Positions 8,578 through 17,762 of a stretch of DNA of 64,000 nucleotides are shown piece after piece. The stretch comes from Litoreibacter arenae DSM 19593 (lineage in GTDB: Bacteria; Pseudomonadota; Alphaproteobacteria; Rhodobacterales; Rhodobacteraceae): assembly GCF_000442275.2 (NCBI RefSeq), contig NZ_KE557311.1:33311-97310 (forward strand), written 5' to 3'. Below the pieces are notes generated by a model that searched no databases, was not told where the DNA came from, and saw only the letters and a program-made list of their open reading frames with translations. Within the stretch, counting starts at the first letter, position 1. Every line of letters begins with the position of its first letter. The position numbers and the translations under genes were made by a program.

Positions 8578-8606
8578 GCCCGCGCCAAGGATCGCCTTGC
8601 GCGGGC
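8578..8606 (+). terminator. Hairpin between VOC gene and hmgA
   Basis: GCCCGCGC then C-bulged AAGG, loop ATCG, and the complementary CCTT-GCGCGGGC form a 12-bp stem with one bulged C (8578-8606). It begins 9 nt after the VOC stop. No T-tract follows. It may uncouple hmgA-maiA-fahA expression from the transporter genes. Confidence 0.5.
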
Positions 8607-8631
8607 TACCTCAGACAGACGGAGACGCGCG

Positions 8632-9987
8632 ATGAAAGACATGGATATCAGCCCGCTGGTACAGGCGGACGGCAAAACGACCACGCCCGGTTATATGCCC
8701 GGTTTCGGCAATGACTACGAGACCGAAGCCCTGCCCGGCGCGTTGCCTCAGGGTATGAACAGCCCGCAGAAATGCAACTACGGGTTGTATGGCGAGCAGT
8801 TGTCCGGCACCGCCTTTACCGCGCCCAGCCACCAGAACGAACGCACATGGTGCTACCGCATCCGGCCATCGGTCAAGCATTCGCACCGCTATGAAAAGAT
8901 CGACGTACCCTACTGGAAAACCGCACCCAATGTTGTGGAGGACGTGACCAGCCTTGGCCAATACCGCTGGGATCCGGTCCCCCATACCGACGAGCCGCTG
9001 ACATGGCTGACGGGCATGCGCACCATGACCACGGCGGGGGATGTGAATACCCAAGTCGGCATGGCCAGCCACATCTATCTGGTGACCGAGAGCATGGTCG
9101 ACAGCTATTTCTATTCCGCCGACAGCGAATTGCTGGTCGTGCCGCAGGAAGGCCGTTTGCGGTTCTGCACCGAGTTGGGTGTGATCGACATTGAGCCCAA
9201 GGAAATCGCAATCCTGCCCCGGGGCCTTGTCTACCGCGTCGAGGTTCTTGAAGGTCCAGCCCGCGGCTTTGTCTGCGAAAACTACGGCCAGAAATACGAA
9301 CTGCCCGGCCGTGGCCCCATCGGGGCCAACTGCATGGCCAACCGCCGCGACTTCAAAGCGCCGGTTGCAGCGTTCGAGGACCGCGAGGTGCCGTCGACCC
9401 TGACGATCAAATGGTGCGGTCAGTTCCACGAGACCAAGATCGGCCACTCACCGCTGGACGTGGTCGCATGGCACGGCAACTACGCCCCGGTCAAATATGA
9501 CCTCAGCGACTACTGCCCTATCGGCGCGATCCTGTTCGACCACCCCGATCCGTCGATCTTCACCGTGTTGACCGCCCCTTCCGGCGTTCCCGGCACCGCA
9601 AATATCGACTTCGTCCTGTTCCGCGAACGCTGGATGACCATGGAGGACACGTTCCGCCCGCCATGGTACCACAAGAACGTCATGTCGGAGATGATGGGCA
9701 ACATTTATGGCCAATACGATGCCAAGCCCGACGGCTTTGCGCCGGGCAGCATAAGCCTGCACAACATGATGCTGCCGCACGGGCCGGACCGCAATGCGTT
9801 TGAAGGGGCGTCCAACGCAGATCTGAAGCCGGAGAAGCTGGACAACACCATGTCCTTCATGTTCGAGACCCGCTTCCCGCAGCACCTGACCGAATTTGCC
9901 GGAAAAGAGGCCCCCTTGCAGGATAACTATATCGACTGCTGGGCGGATCTTGAGAAGAAGTTCGACGGCACGCCGGGCAAGAAGTAG
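8632..9987 (+). CDS. hmgA: Homogentisate 1,2-dioxygenase
   Basis: 451-residue non-haem Fe(II) dioxygenase that opens the homogentisate ring to maleylacetoacetate. Family landmarks run through the protein: [34 protein letters not shown] segment (here [17 protein letters not shown]), [40 protein letters not shown], and [13 protein letters not shown] with [12 protein letters not shown] near the C-terminus, which carry the His-Glu-His iron ligands. The length matches the family. It is followed with near-zero spacing by maiA and fahA. Confidence 0.97.
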   Translation: MKDMDISPLVQADGKTTTPGYMPGFGNDYETEALPGALPQGMNSPQKCNYGLYGEQLSGTAFTAPSHQNERTWCYRIRPSVKHSHRYEKIDVPYWKTAPNVVEDVTSLGQYRWDPVPHTDEPLTWLTGMRTMTTAGDVNTQVGMASHIYLVTESMVDSYFYSADSELLVVPQEGRLRFCTELGVIDIEPKEIAILPRGLVYRVEVLEGPARGFVCENYGQKYELPGRGPIGANCMANRRDFKAPVAAFEDREVPSTLTIKWCGQFHETKIGHSPLDVVAWHGNYAPVKYDLSDYCPIGAILFDHPDPSIFTVLTAPSGVPGTANIDFVLFRERWMTMEDTFRPPWYHKNVMSEMMGNIYGQYDAKPDGFAPGSISLHNMMLPHGPDRNAFEGASNADLKPEKLDNTMSFMFETRFPQHLTEFAGKEAPLQDNYIDCWADLEKKFDGTPGKK

Positions 9988-9992
9988 TGGCG

Positions 9993-10628
9993 ATGTTGAC
10001 GCTCTATTCTTACTGGCGCTCCACCACATCCTACCGGGTGCGGGTGGCGCTGAACCTCAAGGGTCTGGCCTATGACACGGTCCCTGTGAACCTTGTGGCA
10101 GGCGAACAGCGCGAGCTAGACTATGTGGCGAAGAACCCCGTAAAAGGGGTTCCGACGCTGGTCCTTGAGGACGGCACGGTATTGACCCAATCGCTGGCGA
10201 TACTGGACTATCTGGACCACCTCGCCCCGGACCCTGCCCTGTTGCCAAATGACCCGTTGTTACGGGCCAGGGTTCAGGCAGCAGCGCACACCATTGCAAT
10301 GGAAATTCATCCAGTGAACAACCTCAAGGTCGTTGGCCACCTGAAGTCCGAATACGGGCTGACGGCGGATCAAGGCACCGAGTGGATGCGCCACTGGATG
10401 ACCGAAGGTTTCCATGCCTATCAGGCGCTATTGCCTGATCGCAGCGGGTTCAGCTTTTCGGACACCCCGCTGCTGTGCGACATCTGCCTAGTCGCCCAGC
10501 TTTACAACGCACACCGTTGGGGGGTCGACATGACGCCCTTCGCCCGACTGCTCGAAATCGAAGAACACGCCATGAAACTGCCGGCTTTCGAGGCTGCACG
10601 CCCCGAAAATCAGCCAGACGCTACCTGA
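9993..10628 (+). CDS. maiA: Maleylacetoacetate isomerase (zeta-class GST)
   Basis: 211-residue zeta-class glutathione transferase that converts maleylacetoacetate to fumarylacetoacetate using glutathione. The diagnostic active-site motif SYWRSTTSYRVR is at residues 6-17, followed by NPVKGVPTLVLEDG and LTQSLAILDYLD. I start at the ATG at 9993 (MLTLYSYWRS). A GTG at 9987, overlapping the hmgA stop by 1 nt, would add two residues and cannot be excluded. It is the middle gene of the hmgA-maiA-fahA lower pathway. Confidence 0.94.
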   Translation: MLTLYSYWRSTTSYRVRVALNLKGLAYDTVPVNLVAGEQRELDYVAKNPVKGVPTLVLEDGTVLTQSLAILDYLDHLAPDPALLPNDPLLRARVQAAAHTIAMEIHPVNNLKVVGHLKSEYGLTADQGTEWMRHWMTEGFHAYQALLPDRSGFSFSDTPLLCDICLVAQLYNAHRWGVDMTPFARLLEIEEHAMKLPAFEAARPENQPDAT

Positions 10629-10638
10629 AGGAATTCAT

Positions 10639-11889
10639 ATGACACAGCTACTCCGCTCTTGGGTCGAGACCGCCAATTCGGCAGATACCGACTTCCCGCT
10701 CAACAACCTGCCTTACGGGGCTTTTCGCGTCGGCGGCGGGGATCTGCACGCAGGCGTGGCCATCGGCGATCAAATCCTTGACGTAACAGCTCTGGAAAAG
10801 GCCGGTCTGTTGGACCTGCCCGAAAGCGGCGTGTTTGCCCGTGGCACATGGAATGACTTCATGGCCTTGGGACCAGATGTCTGGGCCAGCTTCCGCAAAT
10901 TTCTGACAGAAGCCCTGAGCGAAGGTGCTGCACAGAAGTCCGACCTTGAAGGCCATCTGGTGGCGATGGGCAAGGCGACGCTGGAAATGCCGTTCACCGT
11001 CACCGAATTCACCGACTTCTACGCAGGTCGCCATCACGCCTTCAACGTGGGCTCGCTCTTCCGCGATCCAGCCAATGCCCTGCCGCCAAACTGGCTGCAT
11101 ATCCCGATTGGTTATAACGGTCGCGCGTCCTCCGTCGTGGTCAGTGGCACGGATGTCACCCGTCCCAACGGCCAGCTGAAATCCCCCGATATGGACATGC
11201 CGGTCTTCGAGGCCTCCAAACGCTTCGATCTGGAGCTTGAGATGGGCGCCATCGTCGGCAAGCCGTCAAAAGGCCGCGTCAGCGTGCAAGAAGCCGACGA
11301 CATGATCTTCGGCTATGTGTTGCTGAACGACTGGTCCGCGCGCGATATTCAGGCGTGGGAATACGTGCCGCTCGGCCCGTTTCAGGCCAAGGCGACCGCC
11401 ACCACAATCAGCCCGTGGATCGTGACGAAACCGGCGCTAGAGCCTTTCCGCGCCTCGACCCCGCCGCGCGAAAAAGAGCTGCTGCCCTATCTCAAAGAAC
11501 CCGGCCCGATGCTCTATGACATCGATCTGGAAGTGGGTCTCGCCCCCGAAGGCAAGGCCGAGACGATCCTGTCGCGCACGAACTACAACGTGATGTATTA
11601 CTCTGCCGCGCAGCAGTTGACCCACCACACCACCAGCGGCTGCCCGATGCGGGTGGGCGATTTGTTGGGGTCCGGCACAATTTCGGGGCCGGAAAAGGAA
11701 AATCGCGGCAGTTTGCTGGAACTCAGCTGGGGCGGCAAGGAACCCCTGACGCTGGACACCGGCGAGACGCGCACATTCCTGGAAGACGGCGACACCTTGA
11801 CCCTGCGCGGAGTGGCCAAAGGCGACGGATACCGGATCGGGTTCGGAGACTGCGCAGGCACGTTGCGGCCAGCGCCCGCTCTGGATTAA
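10639..11889 (+). CDS. fahA: Fumarylacetoacetase
   Basis: 416-residue hydrolase that cleaves fumarylacetoacetate to fumarate and acetoacetate, the last step of homogentisate breakdown. An N-terminal SH3-like domain is followed by the catalytic FAH domain with TEFTDFYAGRHHAFNVG, DLELEMGAIVGKPSKG, GYVLLNDWSARDIQAWEYVPLGPF and SWGGKEPLTL. GAAGGAATT precedes the ATG by 5-6 nt and fixes the start, 10 nt after maiA. A strong hairpin follows the stop. The acetoacetate produced could feed a CoA transferase such as the one at the window start, though that link is speculative. Confidence 0.97.
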   Translation: MTQLLRSWVETANSADTDFPLNNLPYGAFRVGGGDLHAGVAIGDQILDVTALEKAGLLDLPESGVFARGTWNDFMALGPDVWASFRKFLTEALSEGAAQKSDLEGHLVAMGKATLEMPFTVTEFTDFYAGRHHAFNVGSLFRDPANALPPNWLHIPIGYNGRASSVVVSGTDVTRPNGQLKSPDMDMPVFEASKRFDLELEMGAIVGKPSKGRVSVQEADDMIFGYVLLNDWSARDIQAWEYVPLGPFQAKATATTISPWIVTKPALEPFRASTPPREKELLPYLKEPGPMLYDIDLEVGLAPEGKAETILSRTNYNVMYYSAAQQLTHHTTSGCPMRVGDLLGSGTISGPEKENRGSLLELSWGGKEPLTLDTGETRTFLEDGDTLTLRGVAKGDGYRIGFGDCAGTLRPAPALD

Positions 11890-11896
11890 ACGAAAA

Positions 11897-11927
11897 GATC
11901 GCCGCAGGGTTCATTCCTGCGGCGATC
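11897..11927. terminator. Bidirectional terminator between fahA and the TPP-enzyme gene
   Basis: Perfect 12-bp stem GATCGCCGCAGG / CCTGCGGCGATC (11897-11908 and 11916-11927) with loop GTTCATT. Read on the minus strand the stem is followed by TTTTCG, suiting the convergent TPP-enzyme gene that ends at 11940; it also lies just after fahA. Confidence 0.75.
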
Positions 11928-11939
11928 ATCCACGGCTTT

Positions 11940-13562
11940 TCAAATCCGCATACGCGGCACGTCATGCGGGTCCAGCCGGAGTTCGATCAGAAATGGACCT
12001 TTGCGGCCCTCAAGCGCCGTCAGCGCGGCTTCGAGGTCAGCGTTCGAATGCACCTCGACCCCTTCTCCGCCCAACGAGCTGGCGATCTCCGCGAAGGACG
12101 GCCAGTGGAATTCCGTCAGGCTCGGGTCCATTTTCCGGTCAAGAAACTGGATATGCTCTGCGCCATAGGCAGAGTCGTTTGCGACGATCACCACCAGATC
12201 AAGCCCAAGACGCACGGCGGTGTTGAACTCGTTGATCCCGCCCATCATGAAGCCACCATCGCCGCTAAACACCACCACGGGCCTGTCGGGCGCACCGACG
12301 CCCGCGCCGATGGCTTCCGCCAATCCAAGCCCGATGGAGCCGAAGTTTGCCGTGACCACGAAGCTATGCGGATCGGGGGCGGAAATGCGGCACCACACTT
12401 CGGTCATGAACCGCCCGCCATCGGTGACCAGAACACGGTCATCGGGCAGCGCCTTTTCAAGCCGTTCCAGCGCGTGGACAAAGTTCACAAAGCCGTCGGC
12501 TGTCTTGTTCGCCCCCGCAGGATGCGCCGTCAGCACCTCGATGTCCAATTCGCGGGTAAAGCCGCTTGCGGGGATTTCTGCCTGATCCAGCCAATAAAGA
12601 ATGGTCTCGGCCGTCAGGCCCGCATCGGCCACAAGTGCCGCGTCGGGATGCAGCCCGCCGCCGATGGCGGTCGGGTTCACGTCCACCTGCACGACGCGCT
12701 TGTCCTTCATCAGCTTGCCGCGATCAGTCGTGAAATCGTGCAATCCGGTTCCGAAACACACGATACAATCCGACTGGGCAATCAGGTCATAAGCGGCCGG
12801 CGTGGACAGCGTTCCGAAAATGTCGATGTTATAGGGGTGGTCGTTGAACAACCCTTTTGCCTTCAACGTCGTAGCCAACGGCGCTTCCAGCCGGTCGGCC
12901 AGCCGGATCAGCTGATCACGCGCCGTGATCGCGCCACCACCCGCCAAAATCAGCGGTCGCCGCGCCGAAGCGATCATGCCGATGGCCTCGTCCAGAATGT
13001 CGCCCTCGGCCACGCCACCAGGTGCGGTGAAAACGTCAAGCACATGCGCGGTGTGTTCCATCTCCTGCCACATGAAGTCGGCAGGCATGTTCAGCACGAT
13101 GGGGCGGCGCTCGACCTGTGCGCGATAGAAGGCGCGCGCGACGTCCATGCCAACGGTGTCGGGCGCGCGCAACTGCTCGAACCCCGCGCCGGTTGCCTTG
13201 ACCACTTCACGCTGGTCGATGCCTTGCAGATGGCGCGGATTGGCCACCGGCGTATCGCCTGCAAGAAGGACAATGGGGATATGCCCCCGCACGCCTTCTG
13301 TCAGCGCGGTCATACAGTTGGTCAGCGCCGGGCCATGGGTCACCGTCGCGACGCCAGTCTTCCCCGTAACATGCGCATAAGCCAGCGCCATCAGCACCGA
13401 ACTGCCCTCATGCGCCGACGGGACGAACCGCCCCTCACAATCCCGCACGAAGCTGTCCACCATGAACAGGTTGGCGTCGCCCATCAGGCCGAACATCGTA
13501 TCAACCCCGTGGTCGCGGGTGCTCCGGGCAATCGCTTGGTAGACGTGCATTTTTCCGGTCAT
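11940..13562 (-). CDS. Thiamine-pyrophosphate-dependent enzyme, acetolactate synthase/benzoylformate decarboxylase-like
   Basis: 540-residue three-domain TPP enzyme. The N-terminal PYR domain has the cofactor-activating glutamate in AHEGSSVLMALAY. The central domain has LILAGGGAI. The C-terminal PP domain has the GDG...ND signature, GDGGFMMGGINEFNTA then VVIVANDSAYGAEH. The length is normal for the superfamily. The reaction is a 2-keto acid decarboxylation or carboligation; the substrate cannot be read from sequence. It has no acetolactate-synthase small subunit or partner gene beside it. It is convergent with the homogentisate unit and probably monocistronic. Confidence 0.88.
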   Translation of the reverse strand: MTGKMHVYQAIARSTRDHGVDTMFGLMGDANLFMVDSFVRDCEGRFVPSAHEGSSVLMALAYAHVTGKTGVATVTHGPALTNCMTALTEGVRGHIPIVLLAGDTPVANPRHLQGIDQREVVKATGAGFEQLRAPDTVGMDVARAFYRAQVERRPIVLNMPADFMWQEMEHTAHVLDVFTAPGGVAEGDILDEAIGMIASARRPLILAGGGAITARDQLIRLADRLEAPLATTLKAKGLFNDHPYNIDIFGTLSTPAAYDLIAQSDCIVCFGTGLHDFTTDRGKLMKDKRVVQVDVNPTAIGGGLHPDAALVADAGLTAETILYWLDQAEIPASGFTRELDIEVLTAHPAGANKTADGFVNFVHALERLEKALPDDRVLVTDGGRFMTEVWCRISAPDPHSFVVTANFGSIGLGLAEAIGAGVGAPDRPVVVFSGDGGFMMGGINEFNTAVRLGLDLVVIVANDSAYGAEHIQFLDRKMDPSLTEFHWPSFAEIASSLGGEGVEVHSNADLEAALTALEGRKGPFLIELRLDPHDVPRMRI

Positions 13563-13786
13563 GTGGGATTCACTCCTGGCGCGGCTTCATCCCTGATAGC
13601 CTAAAACTCAGGCGTAAGGTGTACAATCCGCGAGTTGTTGCAGGACAGAATGCACGATGGATCAGCGGTGCGACACTACTTTTAGCCGCAATAGAAGCGC
13701 TGCCGTAATCGTGGACCATCAGGCAATTAACTGGACGACCCATTCGGTAAACACCCTGTCTCCAAACTCCTCGAGCTGGCGGCTGA

Positions 13787-14596
13787 TCAGCGGAACATAT
13801 ATTCCACGGGCCAGGTCACTAGTTGCGGCACATAGAACAGGATCAGGATCGCCGCCAGATCGCAAATGATAAACGGCGTCGCGGCCCGGTAGATTTCATT
13901 CATCGTGGTCCCCAAAGGAGCCACGGCCTTCATCACGAAGAGCGCGCCACCAAGCGGTGGTGACGTGGATCCGGTTTCAATCGCCACCAGATACATCGCG
14001 GCGAACCAGATCGGATCGAAGCCAAACTGCAGGATGACGGGAATGAAGATTGGCAGCGTGATCAGCATAATGGGCAGCGGCCCCATAAACATGCCCAGAA
14101 AGATCACTGCGCCAATCATTGTCAGCACAATGGCGTTCGGGCTGACATCGAGCGAGACGATCGCGTCGACCATGCCATAGGTCGCCCCGGTAAAGGCCAG
14201 AAGTTGCGTGAAAGTTACCGCGCCTGATACGATCAACAGAACCATGACCGAAATATTGGCACTGCCAAGGATGGACTTGGAGAACACATTCCAGGTCAGC
14301 CGACCGCGCAAGTTCCCGAACCATTTATCCAGCGTGCCCATCAGGTCAATTGCGATGCGGGACTGGAACATCCCCTCGCCCATAATCATGAACAACGCTA
14401 CCGGAACGAGGGTGAAGCTCGACAGGGAATCGATGGTATTCATCACCACCTGCCGCACCCCGGGCACACCCCCCAGAAGGATGTATGCACCGACAATGTT
14501 CACTGCGAGGAACGAAATCGCCACCGGCAGTCCAGCCACCATTAACAATAGCAGCGGGCCAACCACGAGGGCGATCACATTATACCACTCAAGCAT
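13787..14596 (-). pseudogene. dctM: TRAP large permease (DctM) with a large in-frame internal deletion
   Basis: 269-residue frame whose first ~100 residues match the DctM N-terminus (ending WFGNLRGRL) and whose remainder matches the C-terminal third (ISVMVLLIVSGAVTFTQLLAF, FLGMFMGPLPIMLITLPIF, TSPPLGGALFVMKAVAP). About 160 residues between GRL and TWNVFSKS are missing compared with the 438-residue DctM at 6640, without a frameshift. The lost part includes core transport helices, so the product is unlikely to work. The start overlaps the stop of a dctQ tail, and no dctP gene accompanies it. Confidence 0.8.
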
Positions 14597-14724
14597 CAGA
14601 ATCCGTCCCGCCTGATCGCGCCGACTGCCTGAAACAGAAATTGAACCGCCATCAGAAACATGCCGATCGGCAAAGCCAGAGTGATCCAGTATCTTGGCGG
14701 CGCCATCACCGTGGTAGTGAGGCC
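14596..14724 (-). pseudogene. dctQ: C-terminal remnant of TRAP small permease DctQ
   Basis: Minus-strand codons reading RYWITLALPIGMFLMAVQFL then FQAVGAIRRDGF and a TGA that overlaps the dctM ATG, the normal dctQ-dctM junction. This is the last helix of a DctQ. Upstream of about 14724 the similarity stops and a sulfatase fragment in the opposite orientation begins. Confidence 0.7.
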
Positions 14725-14728
14725 GCGC

Positions 14729-15033
14729 CTATTGAAGATGGGGCTGCATTACCAAAGCGTGATCCGCGCTCCTTTCCTGCGGCGCGACACGGCGCAGACC
14801 CCGATGCGCGCAGCTCTATCGTGTCGCTCGTCGATCAGGGCTGGCGGATGTCGTTGCTTGAGGCAGCGCCCGATTGGGGCGAGCTATACGATCTTCGCGC
14901 CGACCCGAATGAGACCCGCAACCTGTGGGACGACCCCGACTCCGCAGCGCAAAAATTGCGGCTGCTGGAGGCCTTTGCCCGCCGCCAAATCGCATTACGC
15001 GATCTGTCGCTCTGCCCCACTGCCCGGGCCTGA
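14729..15033 (+). pseudogene. C-terminal remnant of a sulfatase, frameshifted
   Basis: Two plus-strand segments join into one sulfatase tail. Frame 2 gives LLKMGLHYQSVIRAPFLRRD up to about 14800. Frame 1 then gives SSIVSLVDQGWRMSLLEAAP, DWGELYDLRADPNETRNLWD and a closing ARRQIALRDLSLCPTARA. The GELYDLRADPxETRNLWDD element is typical of type I sulfatases just before the C-terminus. The catalytic N-terminal part is gone, and a frameshift lies near 14800-14810. The left edge abuts the dctQ remnant, which marks a rearrangement point. Confidence 0.75.
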
Positions 15034-15042
15034 GGAAATGCC

Positions 15043-15516
15043 ATGAACTCGATTACCCGCTCCATCACCGTTCCCGCATCCCCCGCGCAAGCGTGGGAGC
15101 GCTTTGTCGACGGACTGCATCTGTGGTGGGATACAGAGCACTGCCATTGCAGCGAAGAAAACCTCGAACGGGTTTTCATTGATCCTGCCCAAGGACAATG
15201 GGGCGAAATAACAAAAACCGGCGAAGTTGTTTCCTGGGGCTTCGCCATAGAAGTCAAGCCAGAGCGCAAGCTGTCGCTGGCATGGCAGATGGACCCGTTG
15301 CACAAACCGTGGATTGCAGAGGTCGATCCCGACCGGGCCAGCCTGATCGACGTGACCTTTGCGCCAATGGCAACCGGCACCCGCGTGACCGTAGAACACT
15401 ACGATTTTGATCGCCACGGTGACGGTGCGCAGGCCATGAAGGACGTTATGATCGGTCTGGACCGCTGGCAGGAATGGCTGGGGCTTTATGCTGCGAGCTT
15501 CAAATCACCAGACTGA
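15043..15516 (+). CDS. SRPBCC (START/AHSA1-like) domain protein
   Basis: 157-residue single-domain protein of the Bet v1-like helix-grip fold: MNSITRSITVPASPAQAWERF at the N-terminus (split VPAS/PAQAW core), the WWDTEHCH segment, LSLAWQMDP and ATGTRVTVEHYDFDRHGDG before the long C-terminal helix. Such proteins bind hydrophobic ligands. It starts 9 nt after the sulfatase remnant stop, so its present promoter may be fortuitous. The specific function is unknown. Confidence 0.8.
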   Translation: MNSITRSITVPASPAQAWERFVDGLHLWWDTEHCHCSEENLERVFIDPAQGQWGEITKTGEVVSWGFAIEVKPERKLSLAWQMDPLHKPWIAEVDPDRASLIDVTFAPMATGTRVTVEHYDFDRHGDGAQAMKDVMIGLDRWQEWLGLYAASFKSPD

Positions 15517-15705
15517 TTTGGGCGTGACATCCACCGCGAATGTCCGCGTGGGTCAGATATTCGACAGGCTTACTGTCATGAAGGGCGGCGATCTTGTTGA
15601 AATCAAAGATGTTGAGGCCTAGCGTGGTCTTCAGGCCAAACAACCTTGTTCGCAGCAGCCGCTGCAAACCTCTGTTCGAGGTCACCAACCACTAAGGGGG
15701 ACGAC

Positions 15706-17298
15706 ATGCTAAACGTTAAGACAACGCTCATCGCCGGGCTTCTGGCAAGCGCCTTGGCGCTCTCGCCGGTGACAGCTGCAACGCCAGACAACATACTTGT
15801 GGTGGCGCAAAACATCGACGACATCGTGACGATTGATCCAGCCTCGGCTTACGAATTCAGCTCGGGCGAGTATGTTGCCAACACTTATGACACGTTGGTG
15901 CGTTACGACGCGACCGACACAACCGTGCTGGCCCCCGCGTTAGCCACCGAGTGGACAATCGATGCCGACACCAAAACCGTCACATTCACCTTGCGCGAGG
16001 GGGTTAAATTCCATTCCGGAAACCCATTGCGCGCCGAGGATGTGGTCGGATCATGGACCCGCGTCGTCGCCCTTGATAAGGCCCCATCCTTCATTCTGAC
16101 CCAGTTGGGTTGGACCGCTGACAACATCGCCGAGATGGTCACCGCTGAAGGCAACACCGTCACCGTGCGTTACGAGGGCGACTTCGCGCCCTCTTTCGTT
16201 TTGAACGTATTGGCGGCGCGGCCGGCATCCGTCGTGGACATGCAAACCGTCATGGCCAACGAGGTCGACGGCGATATGGGCCATGCGTGGATGAACAAGA
16301 ACTCTGCGGGGACCGGGCCATTCAGCTTGGCGACCTATCGCCCTGCCGATATCCTCTCGCTTGATGCCAACCCCGATTACTATCAGGGCCGCCCGTCAAT
16401 GGACCGCGTCATCATTCAGCACAACCCCGAAGGCGCAACCCAACGACTGCAGCTCGAAGCGGGCGATATCGACATGGCCAAGGACCTCGAACCCGATCAG
16501 ATCGCCGGTCTTGAGGGCGTTGATGGCGTGCGTATAGAGACCTATCCGCAAGCCGCGGTGCATTGGGTGTCGTTCAACCAGAAAACGGACAGTCTGACCG
16601 ATCCCGCGGTATGGGAAGCCGCACGGTATCTGGTGGATTATCAAGGCATGGCCAATGGCATGCTCAAGGGTCAGATGAAGGTGCATCAGGCATTTTGGCC
16701 GGATGGTTTTCCCGGCGCGTTGACCGACACACCGTTTAGCTACGACCCCGAAAAGGCCAAACAAATCCTGAAGGACGCCGGGGTGGAGACACCGATCAAC
16801 GTCACGATGGATGTCATATCTGCTCCCACTTTCGTGGAAATGGCACAGGCGTTGCAGGCCTCTTTTGCCGAGGGCGGGATCAACCTCGAGATCATCGCAG
16901 GCACAGGCGCGCAGGTCATCACCAAATACCGCGCGCGCACCCATGAGGCGATGTTGCTGTACTGGGGGCCTGACTTCATGGACCCGCATTCCAACGCCAA
17001 GGCATTTGCGTACAACAAGGATAACTCTGATGACAAATACGCCTCGACCACGACGTGGCGCAACGCATGGATGCCACCGGCCGAGATGAACGCCAAAACC
17101 ATGGCAGCCCTGGGCGAGCAGGATGCAGACAAGCGGCTTGGCATGTATCTGGAGCTTCAGAAAGAAACCCAGGCCGAAGCGCCGTACGTCATCATGTTCC
17201 AGGCGATCAAGCAGGTTGCGATGCGGGACAACATCAAAGGGTACGTCAACGGCGCCACCTCTGACTACGTCTTCTACCGTCTGGTCGAAAAGGAATGA
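15706..17298 (+). CDS. ABC transporter substrate-binding protein, family 5 (dipeptide/oligopeptide type)
   Basis: 530-residue periplasmic binding protein. Signal peptide at residues 1-24 (ends VTAA). The family-5 pattern is visible: DIVTIDPASAYEFSSGE, LAPALATEWTIDAD, FTLREGVKFHSGNPLRAEDVV, and GTGPFSLATYRPADILSL. AAGGGGG at 15694-15700 fixes the ATG at 15706. No permease or ATPase gene lies nearby. The next gene overlaps by ATGA and encodes a GAF protein, then aconitase X, so a substrate such as a modified amino acid or peptide is possible but not shown. Confidence 0.9.
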   Translation: MLNVKTTLIAGLLASALALSPVTAATPDNILVVAQNIDDIVTIDPASAYEFSSGEYVANTYDTLVRYDATDTTVLAPALATEWTIDADTKTVTFTLREGVKFHSGNPLRAEDVVGSWTRVVALDKAPSFILTQLGWTADNIAEMVTAEGNTVTVRYEGDFAPSFVLNVLAARPASVVDMQTVMANEVDGDMGHAWMNKNSAGTGPFSLATYRPADILSLDANPDYYQGRPSMDRVIIQHNPEGATQRLQLEAGDIDMAKDLEPDQIAGLEGVDGVRIETYPQAAVHWVSFNQKTDSLTDPAVWEAARYLVDYQGMANGMLKGQMKVHQAFWPDGFPGALTDTPFSYDPEKAKQILKDAGVETPINVTMDVISAPTFVEMAQALQASFAEGGINLEIIAGTGAQVITKYRARTHEAMLLYWGPDFMDPHSNAKAFAYNKDNSDDKYASTTTWRNAWMPPAEMNAKTMAALGEQDADKRLGMYLELQKETQAEAPYVIMFQAIKQVAMRDNIKGYVNGATSDYVFYRLVEKE

Positions 17299-17738
17299 CC
17301 CATCAACCGTCCCCCGAGGCGATCTATCGTGCCTTGCACACGCAAACCGGGGGGCGGTTGTTCACCGTGACGGTGCTGGACCGCGCCGCTGGTCTTGCGC
17401 GGCGGGTCTATACGTCTCACCCTGACGCTTATCCGGTGTCAGGGACCAAATCGATGTCCCAAGGGGAATGGACCGAACAGGTGGTCGAACGCGGCGAGGT
17501 TTTCGTCGCCAACACCGTTGCCGAATTCGCGATCTATTTTCCGGATCATGCCTTGATTGAAAGCCTTGGATGTGGCGCTGCACTAAACGTGCCGATTAGC
17601 TTGAAAGAGGTCATAGGGACGGTCAACATTCTGGACAAAGAACACTACTTCTCGCCGCAGACCGTGGACCACTGCCTCGCGGCCATTGAGCAACATCGCG
17701 ACGATTTGATTTCGGCGGTGAAGCAATGCGCCGTTTGA
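17295..17738 (+). CDS. GAF domain protein
   Basis: 147-residue cytoplasmic protein made of one GAF domain (YPVSGTKSMSQGEWTEQVV, GCGAALNVPISLKEVIGTVN, ILDKEHYFSPQTVDHCLA). It overlaps the binding-protein stop by ATGA and precedes the aconitase X gene by 24 nt. GAF domains bind small ligands; stand-alone ones next to metabolic enzymes are poorly characterised. It might sense the transported solute or a product. No catalytic residues are recognisable. Confidence 0.8.
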   Translation: MTHQPSPEAIYRALHTQTGGRLFTVTVLDRAAGLARRVYTSHPDAYPVSGTKSMSQGEWTEQVVERGEVFVANTVAEFAIYFPDHALIESLGCGAALNVPISLKEVIGTVNILDKEHYFSPQTVDHCLAAIEQHRDDLISAVKQCAV

Positions 17739-17762
17739 GGCAGCTTTCCAGATGACAGCCAG

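Noticed and set aside
15500..15688. 62-codon minus frame between the SRPBCC and binding-protein genes
   Set aside because: Its internal segment looks somewhat protein-like, but it has no ribosome site and no recognisable family; it could be a gene stump.
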